From an uncultured Methanobrevibacter sp. (GTDB lineage Archaea > Methanobacteriota > Methanobacteria > Methanobacteriales > Methanobacteriaceae): DNA of 57,509 nucleotides. Each line of letters starts with the position of its first letter. Position 1 is the first letter of the stretch. Below the pieces are notes generated by a model. It did no database searches, was not told where the DNA came from, and saw nothing but the letters and a program-made list of their open reading frames with translations. A program made the translations under genes and the position numbers. The stretch is from the NCBI RefSeq assembly GCF_902771435.1, contig NZ_CACXXB010000011.1, positions 1 through 57,509 on the forward strand. Direction: 5' to 3'. Shown piece after piece: positions 1-10,800 of the stretch.

Positions 1-865
1 AATAGCTACATTACTTCCGGCCGTTGTACCATAGTCAGCATAAAGATTTTCTTTAGCTGTTGAGGATAGTTCAGTAATCATTGGCTGGCCGTTAGCATCT
101 ACTGAAGGTTTAACTTCAATAATATTATCCTTATTAATTCTCTCTACCTGGTTACGTTCCAAGTTACATTTGTGATATATATCATCAAGGCAATTCAGGA
201 TAATGCTTTGAGCTTCACAGTATATTTCATTATACATGAAGTTAATGACCTCTTCAGGTTCATACTTAACCGTTAATGTTCCTTCCTCAACACTAACATA
301 GTTGTCAAACTCTTCAGGAGATCCATTAACAATATCTTTCGGCATCTCATGCAGGAATAGCTGCACTTCATTATCATCATTAAATTCTTTTTTTAATCCA
401 TATCCATTAGCTCCAATTTCTAAAAATATAGGTTTAATGTATTTGCCAATGCATTTATCCCAACGTTGTACAGGTTTAATTAAACCCTCTCCATCAACCA
501 TTCCGCCTTGCAGAATATTTTTAGCTATTTGGCTGATGTCGATTTTTCTCGCCCATAAAATTAAAGTCAATTTCTGTTCAGCAGATAATTTATTTTCCTT
601 ATCTACAAGAACAATATTAACATTAGCTTTATCAATTCTGTTTTTCAATATTCCTGAAGTATAACCGTCAAGTTTAACTGCATATCTAGCATTAGCTATT
701 GTTTTGTTGATTACGGGTGGAAGTGCATCTGGAAGATTAAGGCCAGTGTTGATTCCATCAGTTCTAGGTTGCCTTTCATCCTCACCCCAATAGCTGCGCT
801 TAGTGTTGTACTGTTCTACACGGTTATTCAATAATCTTGTTTTAATAAATGAGGTAATTCCCATA
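1..865 (-). CDS. Phage portal-like protein, 3' part cut by the window edge
   Basis: An open frame runs from an ATG at 865 leftward to base 1 without a stop, so at least 287 residues are present and the C-terminus is missing. An alternative in-frame ATG lies at 874; the later one is preferred because GGAAATG sits about 10 bases upstream of it. The protein has no signal peptide or membrane segment. Its overall look (short basic start, then many short acidic strands, and a segment reading EPEEVINFMY) resembles the N-terminal half of tailed-phage portal proteins, the ring through which DNA enters the head. This is inference from general appearance, not a recognised signature. The accessory neighbourhood (a GmrSD-type gene, a duplicated small ORF, decayed DNA) fits the end of a prophage. 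It could also be an unrelated accessory protein. Confidence 0.4.
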
Positions 866-1013
866 ATAATCATTTCCAAATATAATTTTATTATATTATT
901 TATTATATTTTTTATATAAAATAAGTAATAAATTTATTGTAGTTAGTTAAACATTTTGCATTTGTTATTTGCAATAGTTTTAAAACTGATCTTGAATAAA
1001 TTTGGAATGGATT

Positions 1014-1204
1014 TTGAAGATTGATTTTAATACTGATTTTTATAAATTATTATTCAGGGCATTTTAAAGATTGAAGTTTTAAAAATAATTGAAAATAAGC
1101 AGGGTAACTGTGATGTTGAATTTCATAATTATGCAACTAATATTCCACTTAGCGATACTGTAGAAATTGATGTTAGTGACGAAAGGATACTGCTCAAGTC
1201 ATAA
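1014..1204 (+). pseudogene. Broken copy of the small ORF at 3170-3364
   Basis: This stretch aligns along its length with the small ORF at 3170-3364. The position of the likely ATG start has become AGG, one base is missing a few codons later so the frame hits a TAA, and one codon is missing further on. After the frameshift the reading frame continues as a recognisable relative (shared words DVEF and VEID) to a TAA at 1202-1204. Similarity also extends upstream of the frame, to roughly 985. It is therefore a decayed duplicate, not a gene. Together with the intact copy it forms a direct repeat on both sides of the DUF262 gene. Confidence 0.7.
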
Positions 1205-1260
1205 ACATTTAAAATGTTATTAATCAAAAAATAGATGTTAATAAAGAAGTAAATAAAAAT

Positions 1261-2925
1261 TTATTGATAGTTTTTCCATCGCTTACAAAATAAATCTGCA
1301 TATGATTCAGTATTATTAATTAATTCTATTTTTGTAAATCTAGAGAAGTTACATAGTTGATTAGTAATTTTAAATGGAGAATCCTTGTAAATTTCTTTTT
1401 TAAGGTCAAATGTATTATTTGAAGCTTTAACATTTTTTCTTTGTGTTAATAAAGTTAAATTTCCTAATTTACCATTATTCATATCATAATCACTTTTATC
1501 AACAAAACCCAAATCTAATGGATTAATTTCAAGTTTTTTTGGCAGAATATGTTCTATTTGAACATTATCCTCATTAAACAAAGAGACCTTTTCATCTTCA
1601 ATATAATTATTTAACTCTAAAAGAATAAATTTAATAAGTTTAGGACTAACGGATTTTGTTTGGAAAATATTGTGTATTTCAGTATCGGTTACAAATATTT
1701 TTCTCTTAGAATTCCACATCCTTAAATTATATTTTAATGAATTAATATCAGAAAAATCTACATCTTTAAAAAATTTAGTCCAGTTAGGTACTTCAATAAA
1801 TTTAACTCCTGCAATTTTACCTCTAACAAGAATAGGCTCCATAATATTTAAAGTATCATTCACGTCATTTAAATTAATTCTATCATTATTATATAGAAAA
1901 GCAAGTCTTAAAAATAATGCTACTGGTTGGTATGAAAATTTTTTAAAAATTCTCATGGAATTTTTTAATTTAGAATTTTGTGTAAACTCTATTATTGTAT
2001 CACTTAATTCCAAACATAACTTGCATAATTCTTCTAAGCTAAATGTATCATTAGTAATGTAGTATTCTATAACATCAATTATATTTATAATATTATTTTT
2101 AACACCCCATATTTTTACATAAGGAGCTTCTGTCAAAATATAAACCACTCCCCTAAAAAAGGTATCAATAGCAATATTTAATTCTTGTAAATTTTTATTA
2201 AGGGGAACATAATACTTTAAATAAAGTTCATCATTATTATCTGTAAAATTAGACATGAATAAAAAACCTTTTAACTGGTCTTGTTTTGATAAAGGTTTAC
2301 TAGTTGAATTTAATTCCACATAAGTATCATATATATTCTCATTTTCACTCAATTCTTCAACAGTAAATCTTAATTTTTTTAATCCATTAAAAAGAGGAAT
2401 CATATATTCGTCCGAATTTAACAATTTTTGAAGATACTTGTATATCTCCTCAAGATTAGTATCCTTTGTAAGTATAACTTCTTCATTATTCTTTACAGAA
2501 TTAACGATTTTAGTTAAAGATTTAAAATCATCGTCATGCAAAACTAATTTAATATCATTATTAGGATAAACATTAATTACAAAATTATTCAATAATTCCT
2601 CGGAAGAATAAGGTATTGAATTCACCTCTTTTTTATTAAGATATTCAGCAATTCGAATTATAATCAAGACAAGTGTAGTTATCCGTTGTTGACCATCAAC
2701 CAGTATTTTCATCTGTTCTAAACCATTAGAAGAATATCTATTTTGATGATAAACATGTGCTAAATGTTTATTAGTAATATTCTTATTTAAACCAACTTTA
2801 ATTATAGTTTGTAAGAATTTTTGAACATTAGTTGTATTCCATTCATAACCTCTTTGAAATTCTTCAATGATAATTTTTGGTTTTTCATTAAGATATTCTA
2901 AAACATTCATTTGTCTAGTTTGCAT
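1261..2925 (-). CDS. DUF262/DUF1524 protein (GmrSD-type, restriction-like)
   Basis: 554 residues. The N-terminal part is a DUF262 (ParB/sulfiredoxin-like) domain with FQRGYEW at residues 23-29 and the hallmark DGQQR at 77-81, which in this family binds or hydrolyses nucleotide. The C-terminal part is a DUF1524 HNH-type nuclease domain with IEHILP at about 457-462 and GKLGNLTLL at about 485-493. The order matches single-chain GmrSD enzymes, type IV restriction systems that cut modified (for example glucosylated) phage DNA. The length is typical. It stands alone, with no methyltransferase or helicase nearby, as expected for a type IV enzyme. It lies next to a phage-like gene and between two copies of a small ORF, which suggests mobile or prophage-borne defence. 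The target is not readable from sequence, and other DUF262 proteins have other roles. Confidence 0.82.
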   Translation of the reverse strand: MQTRQMNVLEYLNEKPKIIIEEFQRGYEWNTTNVQKFLQTIIKVGLNKNITNKHLAHVYHQNRYSSNGLEQMKILVDGQQRITTLVLIIIRIAEYLNKKEVNSIPYSSEELLNNFVINVYPNNDIKLVLHDDDFKSLTKIVNSVKNNEEVILTKDTNLEEIYKYLQKLLNSDEYMIPLFNGLKKLRFTVEELSENENIYDTYVELNSTSKPLSKQDQLKGFLFMSNFTDNNDELYLKYYVPLNKNLQELNIAIDTFFRGVVYILTEAPYVKIWGVKNNIINIIDVIEYYITNDTFSLEELCKLCLELSDTIIEFTQNSKLKNSMRIFKKFSYQPVALFLRLAFLYNNDRINLNDVNDTLNIMEPILVRGKIAGVKFIEVPNWTKFFKDVDFSDINSLKYNLRMWNSKRKIFVTDTEIHNIFQTKSVSPKLIKFILLELNNYIEDEKVSLFNEDNVQIEHILPKKLEINPLDLGFVDKSDYDMNNGKLGNLTLLTQRKNVKASNNTFDLKKEIYKDSPFKITNQLCNFSRFTKIELINNTESYADLFCKRWKNYQ

Positions 2926-3211
2926 AAGTATTCCTCATAATGTGTGATAAAATTGGTTATATAGTTTAATTATATTTATTATACCATATAAAGTTTCATT
3001 AACTATGAATTATTTAACTTAAAATAATTTAAAATAATATCTTAGAATGAAAATATTATCAGAATATATCATCTACTAATTAAAATTATTTTTAAAAACA
3101 GATATTTTTAATTTTCTATGTTATTTACAACCGGTTTGGAATAAGTTTTGAATAGATCTGGAATAAATTTTGAAGATTGATTTAAATACAGATTTTTATA
3201 AATTATTATTC

Positions 3212-3364
3212 ATGGCAATTTTAAATGTTGAAGTCTTAAAGAAAATAATTGAAAATGTACCTGAAGATTATGATGTTGAATTTTATAATGGCACTACCAA
3301 TGTTCCAATCAGTGACAAAGTTGAAATTGATGTGAGTGGTAAAAAAATACTCTTCAAATCATAA
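3212..3364 (+). CDS. Small hypothetical protein (50 aa), intact copy of a duplicated ORF
   Basis: From the ATG at 3212 this encodes 50 residues; an upstream TTG at 3170 would add 14 more and has GGAATAA before it. The ATG is preferred because the protein then begins as a compact unit with the pattern V..LKKIIENVPEDYDVEF, which resembles the small phage and mobile-element proteins whose N-terminus reads L...P.D..V, followed by beta strands (VEIDVSG, KILFK). No function can be given. The degenerate copy at 1014-1204 has lost this ATG. The conserved reading upstream of the ATG in both copies leaves the longer form possible. Confidence 0.5.
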   Translation: MAILNVEVLKKIIENVPEDYDVEFYNGTTNVPISDKVEIDVSGKKILFKS

Positions 3365-4163
3365 TCACTTTTAAAAAAATGGTGTTAGCTGCATATCATA
3401 ATTTAATTTGTATTCATCCTTTCGGAGTTGTTTAATATTCATTGTATTTTTTTATTATTTTGAATATTGTTTTCTTTTTTTCTTAAAGATTTGTTGATAT
3501 TAACTTGTTTGAACACAGTTACAAAAAGTATATGTAGTATGCGATATAGACTATTAGAATAGTGAGGTAGCAAAAGCTTGATATATTTTGATACCTATCT
3601 AAGTAATACTTTTTCGTGGTTTTTGTAGTAATTTTTTATATTTCTCAGAGTGACTTTTTTGTTGATTATCACTCAAAAATCAGGTGTTTTTTTTAAAAAA
3701 TTTTTCTTGCATTGACAATACATTACTGCCTTTTTTGTACTTGTCTTATTTTATGATTTGATTAATTTTAAAAACTTTAGATTAGGTTTTCTTTTTATAT
3801 TATTTGAATTTCAATTTGGGATTTTATATGGTTTTGGTTTGGATAGTTTTCGTTGTGAAGTTATAGGTTTTTAATTCCATTTGATGAAATTTTAAAATAT
3901 TTTGAAATGGTTGATTTTTAAGGTATACATATTTATTGGAGTATCATCAGTATACTTTTTTGGCTATTGATGGATATTATTTCTTTTAGGCAATGTCATA
4001 AAAAATTAAATTCATATGAATCTTTTAATCTTTATTTAAAATTGAAAAATTTATTTTTTTTATTAGATTCTTAAAATTCTATCTATTTTACCGAAACAAT
4101 CATCAGAGCTATGGCAAAATTTAAAGTATAAGTGACTGATAAGATAGAAAAAAAAGAAGAGCA

Positions 4164-4184
4164 GTAGGTGTGCGTTGCACCTAC
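4164..4184. repeat. Hairpin GTAGGTG/CACCTAC
   Basis: A perfect 7-bp inverted repeat, GTAGGTG then 7 bases then CACCTAC, stands out because its surroundings are almost pure A+T. An A-rich run precedes it and AAAATTTT follows. It may be a terminator or the end of a small decayed element. No gene close by clearly needs it. Confidence 0.4.
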
Positions 4185-4271
4185 CAAAATTTTCAAAATA
4201 CATTAACATTATAGATAATTATTTTTTTTTAATTCCAAAAGAAAAAATTGGCTGCAATTAAAATTGAAAAT

Positions 4272-4547
4272 TTAAATCATTTTTTCAGAGTTGCAAATTG
4301 GGGGGATGTGGGCTATAATTGAAAATATGGAAATTTTAATAATAAAAGTGATGATTGCATAATATTTAAAAGATAAAAATGAAAAATATATACTTAGAAT
4401 AGGAATTGTATCTTGAATATTACACAAATATAACTTGAAATTGGCATTGTCTTTTATAGAGTCCTTTGATACATTATATTCTTGAAAATCAGATGAAGAA
4501 ATTAATGATTGATTATGCGAATTGGATTCATTGGATTTAACAGACAT
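4272..4547 (-). CDS. Doubtful small ORF, 91 aa, hydrophobic C-terminal half
   Basis: The frame gives 91 residues: a Ser/Asn-rich polar N-terminal half and a hydrophobic stretch around residues 50-80 that could cross the membrane once or twice. There is no ribosome binding site and no family I recognise. It runs divergently from NRPS 1. It could be a chance ORF or the start of a truncated membrane protein, and it is listed only because nothing else explains this stretch. Confidence 0.2.
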   Translation of the reverse strand: MSVKSNESNSHNQSLISSSDFQEYNVSKDSIKDNANFKLYLCNIQDTIPILSIYFSFLSFKYYAIITFIIKISIFSIIAHIPPICNSEKMI

Positions 4548-4810
4548 ATTCTAATTTAAACAAAAAATTTTAACAGCAATCCGGAAGAAACTAAATTAAT
4601 AACATTCTATTCTTGTTATAACGGTTAATGGTTTCGTTATCGTCAGGTTTTGATAAAAACTTGAAGATTAATGAAACAATCTCTCTAAAACATGAATAAT
4701 GAATCATCTGCTTAAAACAAGTTTATCTTATAAAATAATGTCTGTTTGGATGTATTGTAAATTGGAGAAGATTCCTAAATATTTTATTCTGTTTTTGAGC
4801 ATATTTGATG

Positions 4811-4831
4811 TTTATAATGTATTGTTTATAT
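4811..4831 (+). promoter_or_regulatory. Likely TATA region of the NRPS 1 operon
   Basis: Two TATA-like words, TTTATAAT (4811-4818) and TTTATAT (4825-4831), lie 55-75 bases before the NRPS start. With initiation about 25 bases downstream this leaves a short leader carrying GGTGAT just before the ATG. Assigned by position only. Confidence 0.4.
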
Positions 4832-4884
4832 GTGGTATTAAATATTGAAATGTCTTGATGAATTAATTTTATTGGTGATTTGGT

Positions 4885-7800
4885 ATGGATTTATTTAACT
4901 TGTCTTCGGCTCAGAAAATGTTATTGTTTTCAGAGATTAATAATCCTCAAAATGATTCTTTTTATCTTAAATTTAGAAAGGATTATGATTTGGATGATTT
5001 TGAAAATGTAAAATTGGCTATAGAATCAATTTCTAAGGAATACTTGAATCTACAACTTAAATATGATGAAAATGGTGAATTCAAACAATATTTTGTGGAT
5101 AATGATGTTGTTGTCAATTCATTTGATGTTTCAGATGAAAACATTGATGAATTTATAAAAGAGTATTTGGATAAACCGTTTGATGATGTTTTTGATGCTC
5201 CATTATATAAATGGGCGGTTTTAAAAACAAATGATTCTGCTGTGCTTATTGGTGTTGTGCAACATATTTTACTTGATGGAACATCACTCTACTCAATTGT
5301 TCCTCGTGAAATTGACAGATATCTGGAATGCATAAAAAATAATGAGGAATATGTTCCAATCGACTATTCCTATGAAACATATGTTAAAGATGAATTGGAA
5401 TATCTCAATTCTGATGATGCGAAAGCCGATAAAAAATACTGGTTAGATACTTTAAAAGATTATAGTCAGGACTGGTATTCATTCGATGATTCCGAATTTG
5501 GATTTTTTGAAATCCTTTTAGATCAGATTCCTGATTTTGAATACTCACCTTTCATTATTTCATTGGCACTCAATTTGTTATACTTTTCAAAATCTAAAAA
5601 GGGCAATGAATCATTTAAGGACATTGTATTGAACACTTCTGTTCATGGAAGATACTTCAATCAAGATGATGCATTGGGAATGTTCGTCAATACAATTCCT
5701 CTGAGATTGACCTGTGATGAAGATTTGACATTCGATGAGCTGCTGGCTTATTCAAAAAGTGTTTTAAAAGAAGGTTTGCCTCATGCAAAATTGCAGTTCA
5801 GTGAATACACAACAGATTTAAGAAACATGGGTATTGACCCTGATTGTATTTCAACATTTTCTATTGTGTCTAATTCTACAGATTATGGATCAAAATTCTT
5901 AAATCTCCAAAAAGATATTAAATTCCCGCTTCACTTCAGAATAAATAAAAATTATTCAGATAAAAAAGGTCTGCAATCCATATTCATAGAGTATGATAAA
6001 TCCTGCTTCAATTTGAAGGAAATAAAATTCCTTGCAGACGGTTTAAAAGATTTATTGAGGCAAGTAACTGATGATTCATCTAAAAAATGCAGCGAATACC
6101 ATGTCAATGAAATTGAATTTTTCAAGGCAGAAAATTATTACAATAATCTAATTAATTCATTCGACCACTCCACTACAATTTCTCCGGATGTAAGTGGAGA
6201 TGAAGTAAATTTCGTGAAAATATCCAAACCAATCGACATTGAAAAATTAAAGTATTTGTCCAGTGAATATCGCATGTCAAAAGAAAAATTACTTCTTGCG
6301 ACATTTTTATATAACTTGACTAAATTTTCATTTTCAAAGGATATTTTAATAGCATATGACCGTGTTGCTGCAGGATATCATTTTAACACAGACATGTCTG
6401 TCCGCCAATATATGGAAGATTTCAAGAAATCTTTCCAGGAATATAAGAATTATCCTCTTTTGCATAACAATAAGTTAAACTTTGAAAGTGAGGTATTGTT
6501 CGTAGTGGATGAATATGATACAAAAGATTACAAATTGGTATTTAATTTTGAAAGCGGCAATATTAACGTCAGATATGATGAATCCTTCTATTCAGAAGAA
6601 TTAATGGAAACCTTCCTTGATTCAATGGATGTTTTATTTGACAGATTCTGTTCTGGCGATGAACTGCTTAAGAATATTTCCATCAGACGTGAAATTGAAC
6701 TGGATGAAGGGTTTGAAATTAAGCTTGCAAACGAAGGAATTGTAAATAAGGTATTTGAAAATATTGCCTCTGAAAACCCGCAAAAGACAATACTTTATGC
6801 CGAAGACGGTGAACTAACTTATGATGAACTAAACAGAAAGGCAAATAAAATAGCTAATGGTTTAATCAAAAGAGGAGTCAGCATAGAAGACAGAATAATG
6901 GTCATGATGAGAAGAAACAGCGATTTAATCGCTGCCGTTTTGGGTATTGTTAAAGCTGGAGCTGCATTCATTCCAATTGATCCAAATTATCCGAAAAATA
7001 GAATCAATCAGATTCTGGAAGACAGTGATTCTAAATTTGTAATAACCTCTTCAGAAATTGACTATGGCGGTGAAAACAGGATAGATGTTGATGAATTGCT
7101 GCTGGAGGAGAATTATTCTAATCCAGAAGTCGATTTGACTCCTGACAATTTATGTTTCTTAATCTACACTTCAGGTTCAACAGGAAAGCCAAAAGGAGTA
7201 ATGATTACTCACAGAGGTATTACAAACTATGTGGCAAATGTTGAGGAAAATGTTCCGATTTATGAATTAAACCACAAATGCAATAAATTCATATCAATTT
7301 CTACAGTTTCATTCATTGTATTTTTAAGGGAAATCTTCGGTACAATACTAAACGGATTGCCGGTAGTATTTGCCAATGATGAACAGGCGGTCGATCCTTT
7401 AGAATTAGTCGGCTTATTCAAGGCAACTGGCGCTGAAGGGTTCGGTTCCACACCAACCAGATTGCTTGAATACCTGCAGCTTGAAGAAATTCAGGACGTC
7501 GTTGGAAAGTGTAATGTGATTATTGTGGGTGGTGAAGGATTCCCTCCTGTATTATATGACAGACTGTCAAAATACACAATGGCAGATATCTATAATTCAT
7601 ATGGTCCGACAGAAGTTACAATCGCTTCACATTATAAGTTAATAGATTCCAATGAGGTTACTGCAGGTTGGGAGATGCTCAATGTAGTTGATAAGATAAT
7701 GGATATTGATGGAAATCAACTGCCTGCTTATGTGACTGGTGAGATTTATGTCGGAGGGGCTGGAATTGCAAGAGGATACCTAAACAATCCTGAACAAACT

Positions 7801-10800
7801 CAAAAAGTCTTTTTAACATTAAACGGTATTCCATATTATAATACAGGAGATTTGGGTAATAAAGATGCGCATGGTGAATTGTATGTTTCAGGACGTAATG
7901 ACACTCAAATTAAACTCAGAGGTTTAAGAATAGAGCTATCTGAAATTGAGGGAACAATTGCAAATTATGAAAACGTCTCTCTTTCAAAAGTTGTCGTTAA
8001 AAAACTCAACAATGTGGAACATTTATGCGCTTATTTCACAGCATCCTGCGATATTGACATTGACGACTTGAAACAACACTTGATTGATTCCCTTCCTGAA
8101 TATATGGTTCCGTCATATTTCACACAGCTGGAATCATTCCCTAAAACTCCTAATGGAAAAACTGACTTTAAAAATTTACCAGACCCTGAAATTGGCGTTG
8201 ATGAATTCATAAAGCCAAGAACTGCTATTGAAAAAGAGTTGTTCAATATTGTGTCTGATATTTTGGGAGTTGACGAATTTGGTGTAAACACTGACCTGTT
8301 CAACATAGGTCTGACCTCCCTTTCTGTAATCAAATTAACTTCGGCTATTTACAATAAATTGAATGCTCAGTTGAATGTTACAGAAATATTAAAATATAAA
8401 ACTATCGAAAAAATCGCATCCAAAATTAAAATTGTCGATGATGAAGCATCTGATATTCAGGAGTTTTATCCATTAACTTCAAATCAACTTGGAGTTTACT
8501 TTGACTGCATTAAGGATCCGGATAACACTGCATACAACCTTCCAAAGAAAATGGAATTCAGTGAGGGCATTGATGTGGATAAACTCAAATCATCAATCAT
8601 AACAGCTATTGAAAACCATCCTTATCTAAAAACAATAATCGTAATGGAAAACGGTGAAGTCTATCAGCAAAGAAGAGATAGCCTAAAAGTCGATGATTTG
8701 ATTGAAGTTGTGGATGAGGCGAATATTGATGAGTTTGTAAAGCCGTTCAAACTTGACGAAGGTCCTTTATTCAGATTTAAAATAGTTGGAAACTCAATGC
8801 TTCTTGCGGATTTCCACCACATTATTGTTGATGGAACTTCCTTAAACATTTTATTTGATGAAATCTCAAAAATCTATGATGGAAAGGATTATGAATTGGA
8901 AGAACTTGACGGATTCGAGTATTCATTAAATGAAATTAAAACAGAACAGTCATCTTTATATGAGGAAGCAAAATTATTCTTCTCCCATAAAGTCAAAGAA
9001 TTTGATGATGCAACATTGATTGCCCAGGACATTAACGGTGATGAATCAGAGGGCAATGCCGCAATGGAAGATATTTTCCTGGATAAGGAATCTATTGACA
9101 AATTCTGTATTGAGTCAAACCTCAGCCAGAATAATCTATTCCTGGCTGCAACTTCATTTGTTTTAAATAAGTTTGTTTTCAATAGGGATATACTGATTGC
9201 AACAATCACTAACGGTAGATTCAATCCAAATCAACAAAAAACACTGGCTATGATGGTTAAAACATTGCCATTAGCATTAAAATTAGATTCTAATTCAAAC
9301 CTTAAGGAATACTTGGAATATATTAACGGGGAATGGCTGAATGTACTGGCATATTCATCATATCCTTTAACAGAAATTTCAAACGAATTCGACATAACTC
9401 CAGAAATACTATACGCATATCACGGAAAAATCATTGAAGACATTGAAATCGGTGGAATGAAAGTTGAAAGGCAATCCATCGACTATGAAGGGCTGAAATT
9501 CAAAATTAACATTAACGTAGTTGAAGTTGACGGTCAATACAGAATTTTCTGTGAATACAACGACCAATTGTACTCTGAAAAATTAATCAACACTTTCCTT
9601 GACTGCATCAGGATAGTTTTAAATAAATTCTTAACATTCGATGAAAATACCTTGATGAAGGATATTTCAATCATTGAAAATGATGATTGGGGTGTTGATG
9701 ATTTTGAATATGATGAAATTCCTGAAGACAGGTTAAATAAAATATTTGAAAATCAGGTCGAATTGCATCCTGATAGGGTCATTTTATATGCTGATGACGG
9801 GGAATTCACATATGCAAAATTAAATGAAAAAGCTAATAGGATTGCCCATAGCCTTATTAAAAAGGGTGTTGGTCCTGAAGATAGGGTAATGTTTGTATTA
9901 AACAGAAACAGTAATGCAATAGCTTCAATATTTGGTATCCTAAAGTCTGGTGCCGCATTTATTCCTGTCGATTCAGAATATCCTTCCGAAAGAATTGAGC
10001 ATGTTTTAACTGACAGTGAATCAAAATTCATTATTGTGGATGATGTGATTGAGAAAAAAGGCTTAGACTTGTCCCAATATTCTGATAATTTACTGGATGT
10101 CAATGAATTGCTCAAGGAAGAGGACACTTCCAATCCTGATCCTGATGTGCATGCAAATAATATGGCATATCTTATTTACACTTCAGGTTCCACAGGACTT
10201 CCAAAAGGAGTAATATTGGAGCATGGAAACATTGCAAACTTTGTTTATCCTGACCCTAGAAATATCTGTACCTATGAACTGGTTCACAATCTTGAAAAAG
10301 AGGATTATAAAGTATTGTCTACTACAACTGTAGCTTTCGATGTATTCCAGCAAGAATTGATGGGATCTCTATTGAACGGAGTTCCAATGGTGTTTGCCAA
10401 TGATACTGAATACAAAGATCCAATTGAAATGATGGATCTAATCAATAGGTCCGGAGCAAATGTTTACGTTGCCACACCTTCACGTCTGCTTCAATATTTG
10501 GAAATCGAGGCGATGCAGGAAACAATGTACGGATTTAAGGTATACATACATGCTGGAGAACCGTTCTCAGCCAGATTATATGAACTGCTCAGCGAAAACT
10601 CTAATGGAAAATTCTTTAACATGTACGGACCAACCGAAACAACTGTCTATTGTAACGGTCAATTGCTGGAAAGCTCCGATATCCATATAGGTAAAGAATT
10701 ATTCAACGTGCATGAAATGGTTATGGATTTCGATTCCAATCCTCTGCCTCCAAATGTCATTGGGGAACTTTTCATTGCTGGAAAAGGTGTTTCAAGGGAA

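Larger units (their letters stand above)
3365..4884. other. Long AT-rich stretch without a convincing gene
   Basis: About 1.5 kb between the small ORF and NRPS 1. Stops are frequent in all frames and I see no tRNA, no transposase motif and no CRISPR-like repeat. It holds an inverted repeat AAAAAGTAT (3523-3531) with ATACTTTTT (3606-3614), a G+C-richer hairpin at 4164-4184, a weak ORF at 4272-4547 on the minus strand, and the NRPS promoter near 4811-4831. The simplest reading is decayed mobile or prophage DNA plus a promoter region. Confidence 0.5.

Noticed and set aside
3601..3614. AAGTAATACTTTTT resembles the palindrome upstream of mcr at 57223-57237
   Set aside because: A single match in extremely AT-rich, apparently gene-free DNA is not enough to claim a shared operator.
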